This document shows, piece by piece, positions 46,341 to 55,585 of a stretch of 64,000 nt of DNA (position 1 is the stretch's first letter; the number at the start of each line of letters is the position of its first letter). The notes beneath the pieces are model-generated. The model was given only the letters and a program-made list of their open reading frames with translations. It made no database searches and was not told the origin of the DNA. The DNA comes from Bermanella sp036960565 (lineage in GTDB: Bacteria; Pseudomonadota; Gammaproteobacteria; Pseudomonadales; Oceanobacteraceae), in contig JBALXQ010000002.1 of assembly GCA_036960565.1 (NCBI GenBank), forward strand, positions 130,430 to 194,429. Direction: 5' to 3'. A program made the translations under genes and the position numbers.

Positions 46341-49115
46341 GTGGCTTTAAACGATTATTTTTTAATAGCACGCCTGATATTTTTTGTCCTGTTGCTGCTC
46401 GCTTTCCTTGTTTTTGGGAGAGGGTTGCGCAAGGTACTTGAAGTGATGGCCTATTCCCTGTTTGTGGGCACGTTGTCTCTTTTAGTGCTGGCACAAGGCA
46501 TGGCCTTATATGCGCAGGCCAGCAATAACCTAGGGTTGGCTGAACTACAGGCATGGCTATTTGGCCTAGCGATATTAATGTTGGTGGCCAGCCTATTGGC
46601 GCTACTGCGCCAGAGCTACCTGCGCCTATACGATAACCAGGACATGGGTGATCGTGAAAAGTGGCTGCGGGAAATCTATGAAAAATTGCCTGCTGCGGTA
46701 TTTGTTGAAAAAAACCAACGGATTATTTATAGCAATAAATTGTTTCAAAAAATTCAAAAAAAGTTTGTTCAGAAAAACCCTTTTTATCAATGTAAGCAAG
46801 AGCAGCAAACAAGCTGGTTAACCAGTCCTAAAGGCGAGCGAATTTCGTATTGGGTAGCGAGGTATGCCTTGCCTCAAGGAGATGGTTGGGCTTACCTGGC
46901 CACTGAAAATACGGCTACTCAACTGCAACAAGACTTTATGTCTAAGGTGTTGCAAGATTTGGATCACCATGGCGACGATACATTGGTGGCCATTGTTAAA
47001 ATTATTCACGACTTCTTCCCCAGTAGTTTAGTTTATGTGGCGCGATTTGAAGCCGACACCCATCGCTATACTCACTTAGCCCATAGGGGCGACAAATCGA
47101 ATTTAGATTTTTATTCAGACCTAAAAATAAAACACACATTAGGGAGGCGTAAAAATCATTGGCAATGGATGGGGGTCTCTCAATTATGTGGAGGAGCGGG
47201 TGACCACTTTATTTCTCAATGTGATGCCAGTCATGTGGGAGGGGTGAGTCTGTGTGATGAAGAGGGGCAGGAACTGGGCATTATATTGGTGTTGCAAAAC
47301 CAAACATTTAAACTTAATGAATTATTGAAAGACTTTTTGTCTGTTTTAAGTTTGCGCGTGCGTTTTGAACTTGAGCATATTCATGACAAACATTTAATTA
47401 AAATCAGTAATGAGCGTTATCAGGCTTTTATTGATCGCAGTGACGAAGCCATTGCTGATATTCATGTTTATCCAGGCATTCACCTCGATGATGAATTTGA
47501 GCGGCAGTGGGCACAATTACAACGGGTGGGTAAGGTAAATGATTTTAACCCGGCCTTTGGGGAAATGTTTAATACCCAGGCGAATGTCGATATTGAAGAA
47601 TTATTAAATATAAAAAGCCTAAAACATGCCATTCAATATGTTTTTCAAAGTGGCTATGGCAGCGAGAAAATTGATCTAGTACATCGGGATTCGAACAATC
47701 AAACTCAGTGGTTAAGCTGTAGCGTTATGGTGGATATTGAGAATGGCTTGTTATTGCGGTTGTGGTTAATTATCAGTGACATTACCCAAAGCCGAATGCA
47801 TATTCAAAACCTGGAAAACCAAACACGTTTCGATGCGCTAACCGGATTACCTAACCGCTTAACATCCCGTGAAACTCTGGAGGAAAAAATAGATCAAGCA
47901 CATCAGTTTGGTTTTAAGGTGGGATTGTTACTCATTGATTTGGATCGATTTAAAGAAGTGAATGATACTTTGGGTCATCACTATGGTGATGTGTTACTTA
48001 AAAAAATTGAACCAAGGATTCGTCCACTGTTGACGGCCTGTCGAGGATCTTTTGCCCGTTTAGGTGGGGATGAGTTTGCGGTGATTATTCCTTCTTTACA
48101 GTGTGTGGAAGATGCTCAAAAATTGGCTCAAGATATTTTAATGAAAATACGAGAGCCTTTTGACCTCGGCCAATTGAATGTAGTCATAGGTGGCAGCATT
48201 GGTATTAGCCTTTACCCTCAGGACGGTGGCGATACCAGTACCTTATTTCGTTGTGCCGATGTGGCCATGTATCAAGCTAAGAAACATCCAGGCGGAATTT
48301 TGTATTATCGCCAGCAGATGGATGAAAATAGCCCTAGGCGATTGGCGCTGATGTCGGCTATGGAGCGCGGCATAAATGAGGGGCAATTCTTTTTATTATA
48401 CCAGCCAAAATTTAATTTAGATGAGCACAGTATTCACGCTGCCGAAGCATTGATACGCTGGCAGCACCCTGAAATGGGGTTGGTGAGCCCCGGTGAGTTT
48501 ATTCCCATGGCTGAATTAAGTGATGTGATTATTCCCATGACGCAATGGGTGATTGATGAGGCATTAAAACAAATTCAAAAATGGCTGAGTATAAATATTG
48601 AGATAAAAGTATCGGTGAATGTATCTACTCGAAATTTATTAGATGACGGTTTGCTGGGTTTTATTGAAAAAAAGCTCAGTGAATGTGCAGTGCCGGCAAG
48701 GTTGTTTGAATTGGAAATTACTGAAAGTGCGTTAATGGCCGATCCAGAACGAGCCCTTTATACTTTAATTAAAATTAGTGAAATGGGGGTGAGTATTTCA
48801 GTGGACGATTTTGGCACTGGGCATTCTTCTCTGGTGTATTTACGTCAATTGCCTATTGATGCTTTAAAAGTAGATATTATGTTTGTGCGTAATATGTGCA
48901 ATAACAAGCAAGACGAAATTATCGTGAATTCTATAATTAATTTAGCCCATAACTTATCGTTAACTGTGGTGGCCGAAGGGGCTGAAGACCGGCAAACTCT
49001 GGATAAATTGCATGAGATGTCGTGCGATCTGGTGCAGGGCTTTTATGTGAGTAAGCCTGTTACTGGAGAGGAGTTTATTCGGGTTAAAGAAAAATGGGAT
49101 AAAGGGGCGAGTTAA
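46341..49115 (+). CDS. Membrane GGDEF-EAL protein with PAS-like sensors
   Basis: The 924-residue protein starts at GTG 46341; an in-frame stop lies 18 bp upstream. Two or three membrane helices occupy the first 90 residues, then PAS-like and sensor regions (about 105-500). GGDEF (about 510-665) has RLGGDEF but no RxxD I-site. EAL (about 685-920) keeps AEALIRW, the metal and catalytic residues in VSVNVST, EITESALM, DDFGTGHSSL, LKVD, AEG and QGF. Both halves look catalytically possible; the intact EAL set favours phosphodiesterase output. A hairpin follows the gene. Confidence 0.92.
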   Translation: MALNDYFLIARLIFFVLLLLAFLVFGRGLRKVLEVMAYSLFVGTLSLLVLAQGMALYAQASNNLGLAELQAWLFGLAILMLVASLLALLRQSYLRLYDNQDMGDREKWLREIYEKLPAAVFVEKNQRIIYSNKLFQKIQKKFVQKNPFYQCKQEQQTSWLTSPKGERISYWVARYALPQGDGWAYLATENTATQLQQDFMSKVLQDLDHHGDDTLVAIVKIIHDFFPSSLVYVARFEADTHRYTHLAHRGDKSNLDFYSDLKIKHTLGRRKNHWQWMGVSQLCGGAGDHFISQCDASHVGGVSLCDEEGQELGIILVLQNQTFKLNELLKDFLSVLSLRVRFELEHIHDKHLIKISNERYQAFIDRSDEAIADIHVYPGIHLDDEFERQWAQLQRVGKVNDFNPAFGEMFNTQANVDIEELLNIKSLKHAIQYVFQSGYGSEKIDLVHRDSNNQTQWLSCSVMVDIENGLLLRLWLIISDITQSRMHIQNLENQTRFDALTGLPNRLTSRETLEEKIDQAHQFGFKVGLLLIDLDRFKEVNDTLGHHYGDVLLKKIEPRIRPLLTACRGSFARLGGDEFAVIIPSLQCVEDAQKLAQDILMKIREPFDLGQLNVVIGGSIGISLYPQDGGDTSTLFRCADVAMYQAKKHPGGILYYRQQMDENSPRRLALMSAMERGINEGQFFLLYQPKFNLDEHSIHAAEALIRWQHPEMGLVSPGEFIPMAELSDVIIPMTQWVIDEALKQIQKWLSINIEIKVSVNVSTRNLLDDGLLGFIEKKLSECAVPARLFELEITESALMADPERALYTLIKISEMGVSISVDDFGTGHSSLVYLRQLPIDALKVDIMFVRNMCNNKQDEIIVNSIINLAHNLSLTVVAEGAEDRQTLDKLHEMSCDLVQGFYVSKPVTGEEFIRVKEKWDKGAS

Positions 49116-49140
49116 ACGCCAGTTATGAAACTGGCGTTTA
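49113..49140. terminator. Perfect 12-bp hairpin between convergent GGDEF-EAL and fbp genes
   Basis: TAAACGCCAGTT (49113-49124) and AACTGGCGTTTA (49129-49140) are perfect inverted repeats around ATGA, placed at the end of the GGDEF-EAL gene and before the fbp stop. It could stop transcription from both sides, though the T-runs are short. Confidence 0.6.
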
Positions 49141-49152
49141 AAAAATAGAAAA

Positions 49153-50115
49153 TTATTTGTAGCTTAGAGCCATTTCTACTTCTTCTTTACTGCCTAAAAT
49201 AACCGGTACACGCTGGTGAATTTTTTCAGGCACAATATCCATAATGGCGATATCACCATTGCTAGACAAACCGCCAGCCTGTTCAACCAACATAGACATA
49301 GGGTTGCCTTCGTACATCAAACGCAGTTTACCTGGCTTTTTAGGATCACGATTGTCCCAAGGGTACATGAAAATACCGCCACGGCTAATGATGCGGTGAA
49401 CTTCGGCTACCATCGCGGCTACCCAGCGCATGTTGTAGCGCTTACCTAATTTACCTTCTTCACCTTGAAGTAAATCTGCCACGTAATCTTGCATAGGCTT
49501 AGCCCAAAAACGCTGGTTAGACATGTTGATGGCAAATTCTTGGGTGCTTGGAGTGATTTTAGATTGGCAGTCGGTGATCATAAATTCTTTAGTGGTTGGA
49601 TCTAGGGTGAAAATATCGACCCCTTGGCCTGTGGTCATCACTAAAAGAGTGGATGGGCCATATAAAACATAACCTGCTGCCAGTTGCTTGCGACCAGATT
49701 GAAGGTAAGTTTTTTCATCGCTGCCATCACCGCCATTGCTTGGCAAGATAGAAAAGATAGTACCGACTGTTACATTAATGTCGATGTTAGATGATCCATC
49801 CAAGGGATCAAATATCACTAGAAATTCGCCATCTTTATTGGCAGGAACTGGGAAATCTTCTTCTTCACTGGCAATGCCCGCAACCACAGGGCAGGCTTTT
49901 AATGTGTCTTTTAATAGATCGTTAGAAATGACATCTAACTTCTTTTGAGTTTCACCTTGAACGTTTTCCTGGTCAGCACAACCTAACACTCCGCCCATGG
50001 CGCCTTGCTGCAATAGAAAAGCAATTTCTTTGCTGGCATCTAATACGGCATTAATGGCCGTAACAAGAGGCTTTGGTGTTTGATTTTGTTCAAAAATTTG
50101 CTGAACAGTCTGCAT
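49153..50115 (-). CDS. fbp: Class I fructose-1,6-bisphosphatase
   Basis: The protein has 320 residues from the ATG at 50115 (MQTVQQIFEQ); the frame extends to 50163 but the longer start is not family-like. It hydrolyses fructose-1,6-bisphosphate in gluconeogenesis. Metal and substrate motifs are visible: IASEEEDFPV, FDPLDGSSNIDINVTVGTIF, RYNMRWVAAMVAEVHRII, GGIFMYPWD and LRLMYEGNPMSMLVEQAGG. Length fits class I enzymes. The upstream region contains an imperfect tandem repeat. Confidence 0.95.
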   Translation of the reverse strand: MQTVQQIFEQNQTPKPLVTAINAVLDASKEIAFLLQQGAMGGVLGCADQENVQGETQKKLDVISNDLLKDTLKACPVVAGIASEEEDFPVPANKDGEFLVIFDPLDGSSNIDINVTVGTIFSILPSNGGDGSDEKTYLQSGRKQLAAGYVLYGPSTLLVMTTGQGVDIFTLDPTTKEFMITDCQSKITPSTQEFAINMSNQRFWAKPMQDYVADLLQGEEGKLGKRYNMRWVAAMVAEVHRIISRGGIFMYPWDNRDPKKPGKLRLMYEGNPMSMLVEQAGGLSSNGDIAIMDIVPEKIHQRVPVILGSKEEVEMALSYK

Positions 50116-50139
50116 GGATAAACCCGCTAACTTGAATAT

Positions 50140-50385
50140 TGTGAAATGGCGCGCATTGTACACAAGGCGGGTTAATTAGACCATGCTTGCGGCGTAGAAC
50201 AGGACAATGTGAAATGGCAGCAGCATCAGCCAAGTACACAGGTGGTAGTTAATTAGAGCATGCTTGCGGCGTAGAACAGCTCAGTGTGAAATGGCAACAG
50301 CGTTAGCCAAATACACCAAGCGAGTTAATTAGGCAAGATTTCCACGGCATACTGGCACAATGTGTAACGAGATTTCACTGCACCC
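50140..50385. repeat. Imperfect tandem repeat, period 76-77 bp, upstream of fbp
   Basis: The word tgtgaaatggc occurs at 50140, 50208 and 50285, with a decayed copy near 50361. gttaattag occurs at 50171, 50248 and 50324. The block tgcttgcggcgtagaacag is identical in the two full copies. The array fills the space between the fbp start and the gloB stop; no ORF is evident in it. Confidence 0.8.
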
Positions 50386-50391
50386 GCTTAT

Positions 50392-51168
50392 TTAAAATTG
50401 ATCCTTCATAGCTCTGATCACACCAAACACCGCTGCGGGGCTATTGAGTTTTTCCCCACTAAAATGTTCGGCGGCTCTTATGACATCGGGCTGGTCCCAG
50501 CGCACAAAAGGATTTGATTTTAATTCATCGGCTACAGTCGTGGGTAGGGTTGGCCTATCCGCATCTCTTAATTCTTGGCTGGCATCTTGGCGATGCAATG
50601 TATAGGTGTTGTTAGGCTCAATGTGCAGGGCAAAATTAATGTTAGCCAGGGTGTATTCATGGGTGCCATAAATAAGTGTGTTATGGGGCAGGGCCATTAA
50701 GTTGGCTAAGGAGCCTTGGAATTGCTCGGGGGTGCCTTCAAACATACGTCCACAACCACAAACAAAGATATTATCTGCGCTAAATAAGTGGCCTTGACCC
50801 TGGCTATCCTGCATATAAAAGGCAATTTGCCCCAAGGTGTGGCCGGGCGTGAATATCACTTTCCAATCTAGGCCCATTAATGACAGGCTTTCATTGCCGT
50901 ATAGAGGGTGCTGCAAGCAGGGAATATCTTCATGACCGGTGCCGTATACCGCACATTGTGGGTAAGCATGGGTGAGAGCTTCTATACCGGTTACGTGGTC
51001 CCAGTGTTTATGAGTGACTAATATGTAGTCCAATGACAAATTATGGCCATGTAAATAATCAATGACTGGCTGAGCATGGCCTGGGTCCACCACTGCAACT
51101 TTACCCTGGTGTTGAATAACCCACACATAATTGTCTTCATAGATGGCGATGGGAGTAATATTGAGCAT
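50392..51168 (-). CDS. gloB: Hydroxyacylglutathione hydrolase (glyoxalase II)
   Basis: The 258-residue metallo-beta-lactamase-fold enzyme hydrolyses S-lactoylglutathione. Metal motif is VTHKHWDHVTG (the usual THHHxDH with Lys in place of the second His), followed by TPGHTLGQIAF, FSADNIFVCGCGRMFEG and YGTHEYTLANINFA, which are diagnostic for GloB. Length matches the family (about 255). It lies upstream of the tandem repeat and fbp on the same strand. Confidence 0.94.
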   Translation of the reverse strand: MLNITPIAIYEDNYVWVIQHQGKVAVVDPGHAQPVIDYLHGHNLSLDYILVTHKHWDHVTGIEALTHAYPQCAVYGTGHEDIPCLQHPLYGNESLSLMGLDWKVIFTPGHTLGQIAFYMQDSQGQGHLFSADNIFVCGCGRMFEGTPEQFQGSLANLMALPHNTLIYGTHEYTLANINFALHIEPNNTYTLHRQDASQELRDADRPTLPTTVADELKSNPFVRWDQPDVIRAAEHFSGEKLNSPAAVFGVIRAMKDQF

Positions 51169-51351
51169 GTTCCAACCGTGTTTAGTGCTTTAAGCTCAAG
51201 TGTACGCTGCTTTTGTAAAAGCTGGAATATTGTCGGTTATCCATTTTATTTTCATGTTTTTCGAATAAGTCCTTGAATCGCTTTGGTTTTTTTAAGACAA
51301 TGCGCGTGCTTTAGAGCAGATAGCGGCCAGTTTTAGTTTTAGGCCCATTAT

Positions 51352-51462
51352 GGTGGCCTCCGGTCCCCCCGCAACAAGAAGCTATGAACTCCGCCAGGCC
51401 CGGAAGGGAGCAACGGTAGTAGTGGATTTGTGTGCTGGGGTGTGGCTGGAGGTCCCTCCACC
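51352..51462 (+). ncRNA. ffs: 4.5S RNA (signal recognition particle RNA)
   Basis: The Ffh-binding apical block GCCAGGCCCGGAAGGGAGC followed by AACGG lies at 51393-51416, and the ends can pair (GGTGG at 51352, CCACC at 51458-51462; CCTCC with GGAGG inside). Length of about 111 nt fits 4.5S RNA. With Ffh it targets nascent inner-membrane proteins. The exact ends are estimated from pairing. The region 51169-51351 before it shows no gene. Confidence 0.92.
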
Positions 51463-51628
51463 TCCCTCTTGTGTTTTTCAACTTTTTTCATCGTAAAATC
51501 AAAATTTAGCTTAATCCTTTATCCGCGATTTTAAACTCGCCCTAAATTGTTGTGCCTGACTGTTACCTATTGGTTACCCGTGACTTGTTATGTTTGTGTC
51601 CTATACGCAAAAACAGGCGCATTTTTTC

Positions 51629-53350
51629 ATGAAATCCCCCATTCCAAATTATTTAATTCCCCTTGTTTTCGTTGCTATATTGGCTTTGCCTTTAATGGGC
51701 TGTCTCGCGAATTCGGTAGAATCGTCTGATAAATCCAGTTTGGCCCTTATCAATGGGCAAGTTTATACCGTTAACAATAATCAGCTAGTTGCGGAAGCAG
51801 TGGTCATGGAAGGAGATGAAATTGTGTTTGTGGGCACTAGCGAGCAGGCCCAACCCTATATTGGCGATCATACTAGGGTCATCGATTTAGCCGGAAAAAT
51901 GGTATTACCTGGGATTCACGATACTCACCTGCACCCACTAGAAGCTGGCCTTGATGAAATTAAATGCATTCTTGAAACTGAGCAAAGTGTTGGCAATTGG
52001 ACAGATGAGCTAGCAAATTGTGCGGCAAAAAATAGCGACAGTGATTGGTTGTTAGGCTGGGGTCACAATATAAATACCCTCCTGCAAGATCGTCGCTCAC
52101 CTAAAAATCTACTGGATGCAATTGAAAGTGAGCGCCCCATGGCCATTATGGAAGCCACATCCCATTCGGTGTGGGTGAACAGCAAGGCTTTGCAGTTGGC
52201 GGGCATCACTGAAAGTAGCCAAAACCCGCAAGGAGGCGCCATATTAAAAGGCTTAGATGGTTTTCCAAATGGGGTGTTGCTGGATTCTGCAGGGGACTTG
52301 GTTTTTGATCTTGCTTTTGCTCCCACGCCTGAGCGTATGGAGAGTAATTATCGGGGTTTATTATATGGGTTGGAGCAGGTTGCCAAAAATGGAATTACCT
52401 CTATTAGCGATGCGCGTGTGTATTGGCGCCGCCACTACCTTCAGACTTGGAAGCGAGCCTTGCAGGAAGGCCAATTAAGCGCCCGTACTGTTTTGGGGTT
52501 ATGGGCTTATCCTGGTATGGATGACGCAGCACAGCTAGCCAAATTAAAAAGTATGTATAGCAATGATCGAGGCAGTTTATTGCGAGTGAACCAGATTAAA
52601 TTGTACAGCGATGGTATTACTCATAATTCAACGGCCGCTTTGTTAAGCCCTTATCAAGAATATTTTGATGAGGTGGGAGCAATTGGTCTTAACTACTTTA
52701 ATAAGGAGCGCTTGGCTTTGTACGCCAAGGAACTGCAAGGCGTTGGTTTTAATATGCACATTCATGCCATTGGGGATCGAGGTGTACGAGAATCTTTAGA
52801 TGCCATTGAATATGCGCTAAGCGAAATTGCTTTATCTCAAAATCAGCCAGGGCCACGCCACCGAATTACCCATGTGGAAATGGTCAGTGGACAAGACCTT
52901 GAACGTTTCTTTGAATTAGGCGTGATTGCCGATTTTCAATTGGCAGGTGACTTTACCAAGCCTGAATATTTCTATGAAATAGAGCCAATAATAGGGCAGC
53001 GCGCCCATGATATGTTGCCGGTGAAAGACATATATGAAACCGGTGCCACAATTACTCTAAGCAGTGATTGGGACGTGAGTAGTTTGTCGCCCTTTGTGGG
53101 CATGCAAAACGCGCTAACTCGTGGAGAGCAAAGCCTGCCCAGCTTAGATGCTGTTATTCGTGCCTATACTATCAATGGAGCTTTTAGCTTGGATCAAGAA
53201 AAAATTACCGGATCTATTGAGGTCGGGAAAAAAGCCGATATGATAATCATTGATCAGAACCTGCTGGAGATTCCGGTGAACAGAATTGGCGAAACTCAAG
53301 TGCTTAAAACGATTTTTGCGGGGAAAATCATTTATGACTACAAGCATTAA
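51629..53350 (+). CDS. Lipoprotein amidohydrolase, YtcJ-like
   Basis: The protein has 573 residues from the ATG at 51629 (MKSPIPNYL); an ATG at 51590 adds 13. A type II signal peptide ends in the lipobox LPLMGC, so it is membrane-anchored. It has an amidohydrolase-3/YtcJ fold: GQVYTVNNNQLVAEAVVMEGD, the metal motif GIHDTHLHPLEAG, HIHAIGD, SSDWDVSSLSPF, and the C-terminal GSIEVGKKADMIIID. The substrate is unknown. It precedes the response regulator by 41 bp. Confidence 0.88.
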   Translation: MKSPIPNYLIPLVFVAILALPLMGCLANSVESSDKSSLALINGQVYTVNNNQLVAEAVVMEGDEIVFVGTSEQAQPYIGDHTRVIDLAGKMVLPGIHDTHLHPLEAGLDEIKCILETEQSVGNWTDELANCAAKNSDSDWLLGWGHNINTLLQDRRSPKNLLDAIESERPMAIMEATSHSVWVNSKALQLAGITESSQNPQGGAILKGLDGFPNGVLLDSAGDLVFDLAFAPTPERMESNYRGLLYGLEQVAKNGITSISDARVYWRRHYLQTWKRALQEGQLSARTVLGLWAYPGMDDAAQLAKLKSMYSNDRGSLLRVNQIKLYSDGITHNSTAALLSPYQEYFDEVGAIGLNYFNKERLALYAKELQGVGFNMHIHAIGDRGVRESLDAIEYALSEIALSQNQPGPRHRITHVEMVSGQDLERFFELGVIADFQLAGDFTKPEYFYEIEPIIGQRAHDMLPVKDIYETGATITLSSDWDVSSLSPFVGMQNALTRGEQSLPSLDAVIRAYTINGAFSLDQEKITGSIEVGKKADMIIIDQNLLEIPVNRIGETQVLKTIFAGKIIYDYKH

Positions 53351-53391
53351 AAACTTGAAATAAAAGTGCGAATAATTACAAAAGGAAATCT

Positions 53392-54054
53392 ATGCTGGCA
53401 CTATTGTTAGAAGATGAGGTTTCTCTGGCTCAATTGGTGGTGGAATATCTTCAAGATGAAAATATTGAATGTGATCATGCCGCCAATGGCCGTCAGGCAT
53501 TGCAACTTATTAAAGGTCAAACATTTGATGTATTAATATTGGATATCAATATGCCAGGTCTAAACGGCTTGCAAGTATGTGAGCAAGTGCGACAGCTGGG
53601 CATTAATACCCCTATTATAATGCTAACGGCTCGGGGTGATTTACAAGATAAGCTAAAAGGATTTGGCTTGGGCGCTGATGATTATTTAGTTAAACCATTT
53701 GCCATGGAAGAATTGGTGGCGCGCATTCAGGCATTAGCACAGCGTCGTCAGCGTAGTAATATTATTTGCATCAGTGATTTAAATTTGAATCTAGATGAAA
53801 AATCAGCTCGACGTAATCAATTTAATGTTCAGCTTTCACCAGACGAATGGCGCTTGATTATTGTATTGGCGCGAAACAGCCCGGCAGTAGTGAATAGAGT
53901 CACCCTTGAAGATGAAATCTGGCCTGAAGGTGTGCCCTCAAAAGACGCCTTTAAAATGCTGGTTTACCGTTTACGTAAAACGCTCAATATTGATGGGCTG
54001 CCTCCATTGTTGCAGACCATTCGTGGGGTGGGTTTGGCATTGCGAGAATCCTAA
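53392..54054 (+). CDS. OmpR/PhoB-family response regulator
   Basis: The 220-residue protein has a receiver (LLLEDE, Asp in LILDINMPGLNG, Lys in LVKPF) and a winged-helix DNA-binding domain (LSPDEWRLIIVLARN, KDAFKMLVYRLRKTL, IRGVGLAL). AAAGGAAA lies before the ATG. The stop overlaps the kinase start (TAATG), so the pair forms a two-component system. Targets may include the flanking amidohydrolase or DUF2889 genes. Confidence 0.93.
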   Translation: MLALLLEDEVSLAQLVVEYLQDENIECDHAANGRQALQLIKGQTFDVLILDINMPGLNGLQVCEQVRQLGINTPIIMLTARGDLQDKLKGFGLGADDYLVKPFAMEELVARIQALAQRRQRSNIICISDLNLNLDEKSARRNQFNVQLSPDEWRLIIVLARNSPAVVNRVTLEDEIWPEGVPSKDAFKMLVYRLRKTLNIDGLPPLLQTIRGVGLALRES

Positions 54055-55391
54055 TGGCCAATGAATCATTATTGCATTATTTAAGAAATCGCCTTTTGTT
54101 ATTGGGGCTCGTTTTAGCAAGTCTATTTAGCATGGTGATGTACGCTGTGTATAACTGGGGATTAGATGACGCCAGTGAATATTATTTATTACAAGACGCC
54201 AGATACGCTGAATCATTGTTACTTAAACAATCCCCTTGGCCAAATAATTCTTTTAATAAACAGTATTATTTTGGCTCTGAAAGCCTGCCTGATAGCTATT
54301 TATCGAGCCTAAAAAAAGACACGTATCCAACTGGTGGGCCGATACAATATTTTGCTGTAAACGTAGGTGATGATTTTTTTTATGGGATTCGTTACCAAAT
54401 TAAAGCGGCAACGGATATTGCCCCTGATGTTTCGAGTAAAGAGAGTATTAAAGAAAAGCAGCTGTATGTGGTTCACGGTTTTCATTTGTTAGAGGATGAA
54501 ACACTTCCAGGAGTAAGCATATTTGAAGTGTCTCTGATGGTTTTGTTGGTTGTTTTAATTGTTATGGTAACAGGTGCTTTATTGATTTATTCAAATGTCT
54601 CTAAGGCCATGCAGGCTTTGAAGAGATTTAGTGATGATCAACAGCTAAGCCCGACAGAGGCGTCACCGCATAACGATGATGTTCGCTTGTTCGCTCGTAT
54701 GCGCTATATCGAGGTACGAGACGTTGCAGAAAAATTAAAAGAAGCGCTGCAGTGCATTAATAGTCAGGCCCAAAAAGAGAGAGCCTTTATTCAATGTTTG
54801 AGTCATGAATTACGCACGCCCATGGCCATCACAGGTGTGGCGTTGGATTTGCTGAATAAGCAATCATTCGATGCCAAAACTCAGCAAAAATTACAAAAAA
54901 TTCGTCTAGCTAATAATGATATGATTACGCTTGCCAATACCTTGCGGAGCATATGGGATAATGAAAAAAAACACGCTATGGAAGATGTTGAAATCTTGCC
55001 AATAGTAGAAGGCGTTATCGAAAATATTTCTAACTTATTTTTGCGTGATGATGTTCGTTTTGAATTGGATATTTCTCAAAAGCTGACAATGAATATCTGT
55101 TTGTTACACTTCAAGATAATTTTAGAAAATCTTTGTAAAAATGCACTGCAATACAGTGCTACTGGAGTCATTAATATAAGAGTTGATTCGGTTTCATTAA
55201 ATGTGCGAAACAATATTTTTAATGCCGGGACTTTCAATGGAAATGAAGGAGGGGTAGGGCTAGCTGAGAGTCATTTACAACAGGGTTATGGCTATGGTTT
55301 GGGGTTGTATATTGCACAGCAGGCCGCTTTAAATCAAGGATGGGATTTTATTATTAACGATGGTGGTGATAAAAAAATCAAAAATTTATAG
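54054..55391 (+). CDS. Membrane sensor histidine kinase, partner of the OmpR-type regulator
   Basis: The 445-residue protein has two membrane helices (about 14-34 and 160-182) flanking a periplasmic sensor of about 125 residues without a recognised fold. The cytoplasmic HisKA has LSHELRTPMAITGVALDL, and HATPase has the N box ENLCKNALQYS and a late G box GYGYGLGLYIAQ. The first glycine box is degenerate (GGVGLAES). Its start overlaps the regulator stop by one base. Confidence 0.9.
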   Translation: MANESLLHYLRNRLLLLGLVLASLFSMVMYAVYNWGLDDASEYYLLQDARYAESLLLKQSPWPNNSFNKQYYFGSESLPDSYLSSLKKDTYPTGGPIQYFAVNVGDDFFYGIRYQIKAATDIAPDVSSKESIKEKQLYVVHGFHLLEDETLPGVSIFEVSLMVLLVVLIVMVTGALLIYSNVSKAMQALKRFSDDQQLSPTEASPHNDDVRLFARMRYIEVRDVAEKLKEALQCINSQAQKERAFIQCLSHELRTPMAITGVALDLLNKQSFDAKTQQKLQKIRLANNDMITLANTLRSIWDNEKKHAMEDVEILPIVEGVIENISNLFLRDDVRFELDISQKLTMNICLLHFKIILENLCKNALQYSATGVINIRVDSVSLNVRNNIFNAGTFNGNEGGVGLAESHLQQGYGYGLGLYIAQQAALNQGWDFIINDGGDKKIKNL

Positions 55392-55513
55392 TGGAGCTTG
55401 TGTTTAATCCACATATCTAACTTGAATTGTGGAATGGTTGGTGGCTCGTGTTCACGGTATTGCACCCCTATATTGATCTTTTAAGCCATGTACATTTTCA
55501 GTTTCATTCCTTA

Positions 55514-55541
55514 CCATTTCTCATTTCTCATTTCTCATTTC
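55514..55541. repeat. Heptanucleotide repeat (CATTTCT)4
   Basis: Three exact CATTTCT units and a fourth ending in CATTTCC stand in tandem, 72 bp before the preferred start of the DUF2889-type gene. Seven is not a multiple of three, so unit gain or loss would shift any frame reading through it, or alter leader length. Confidence 0.85.
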
Positions 55542-55585
55542 CCTTGCCAGTGATGTCCATGGCGGTTGTAAGTGTAGGTGTAGAA

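Noticed and set aside
47685..47705. tRNA-like T-arm word (gggattcgaac)
   Set aside because: It lies inside the GGDEF-EAL coding frame and no cloverleaf can be built around it.
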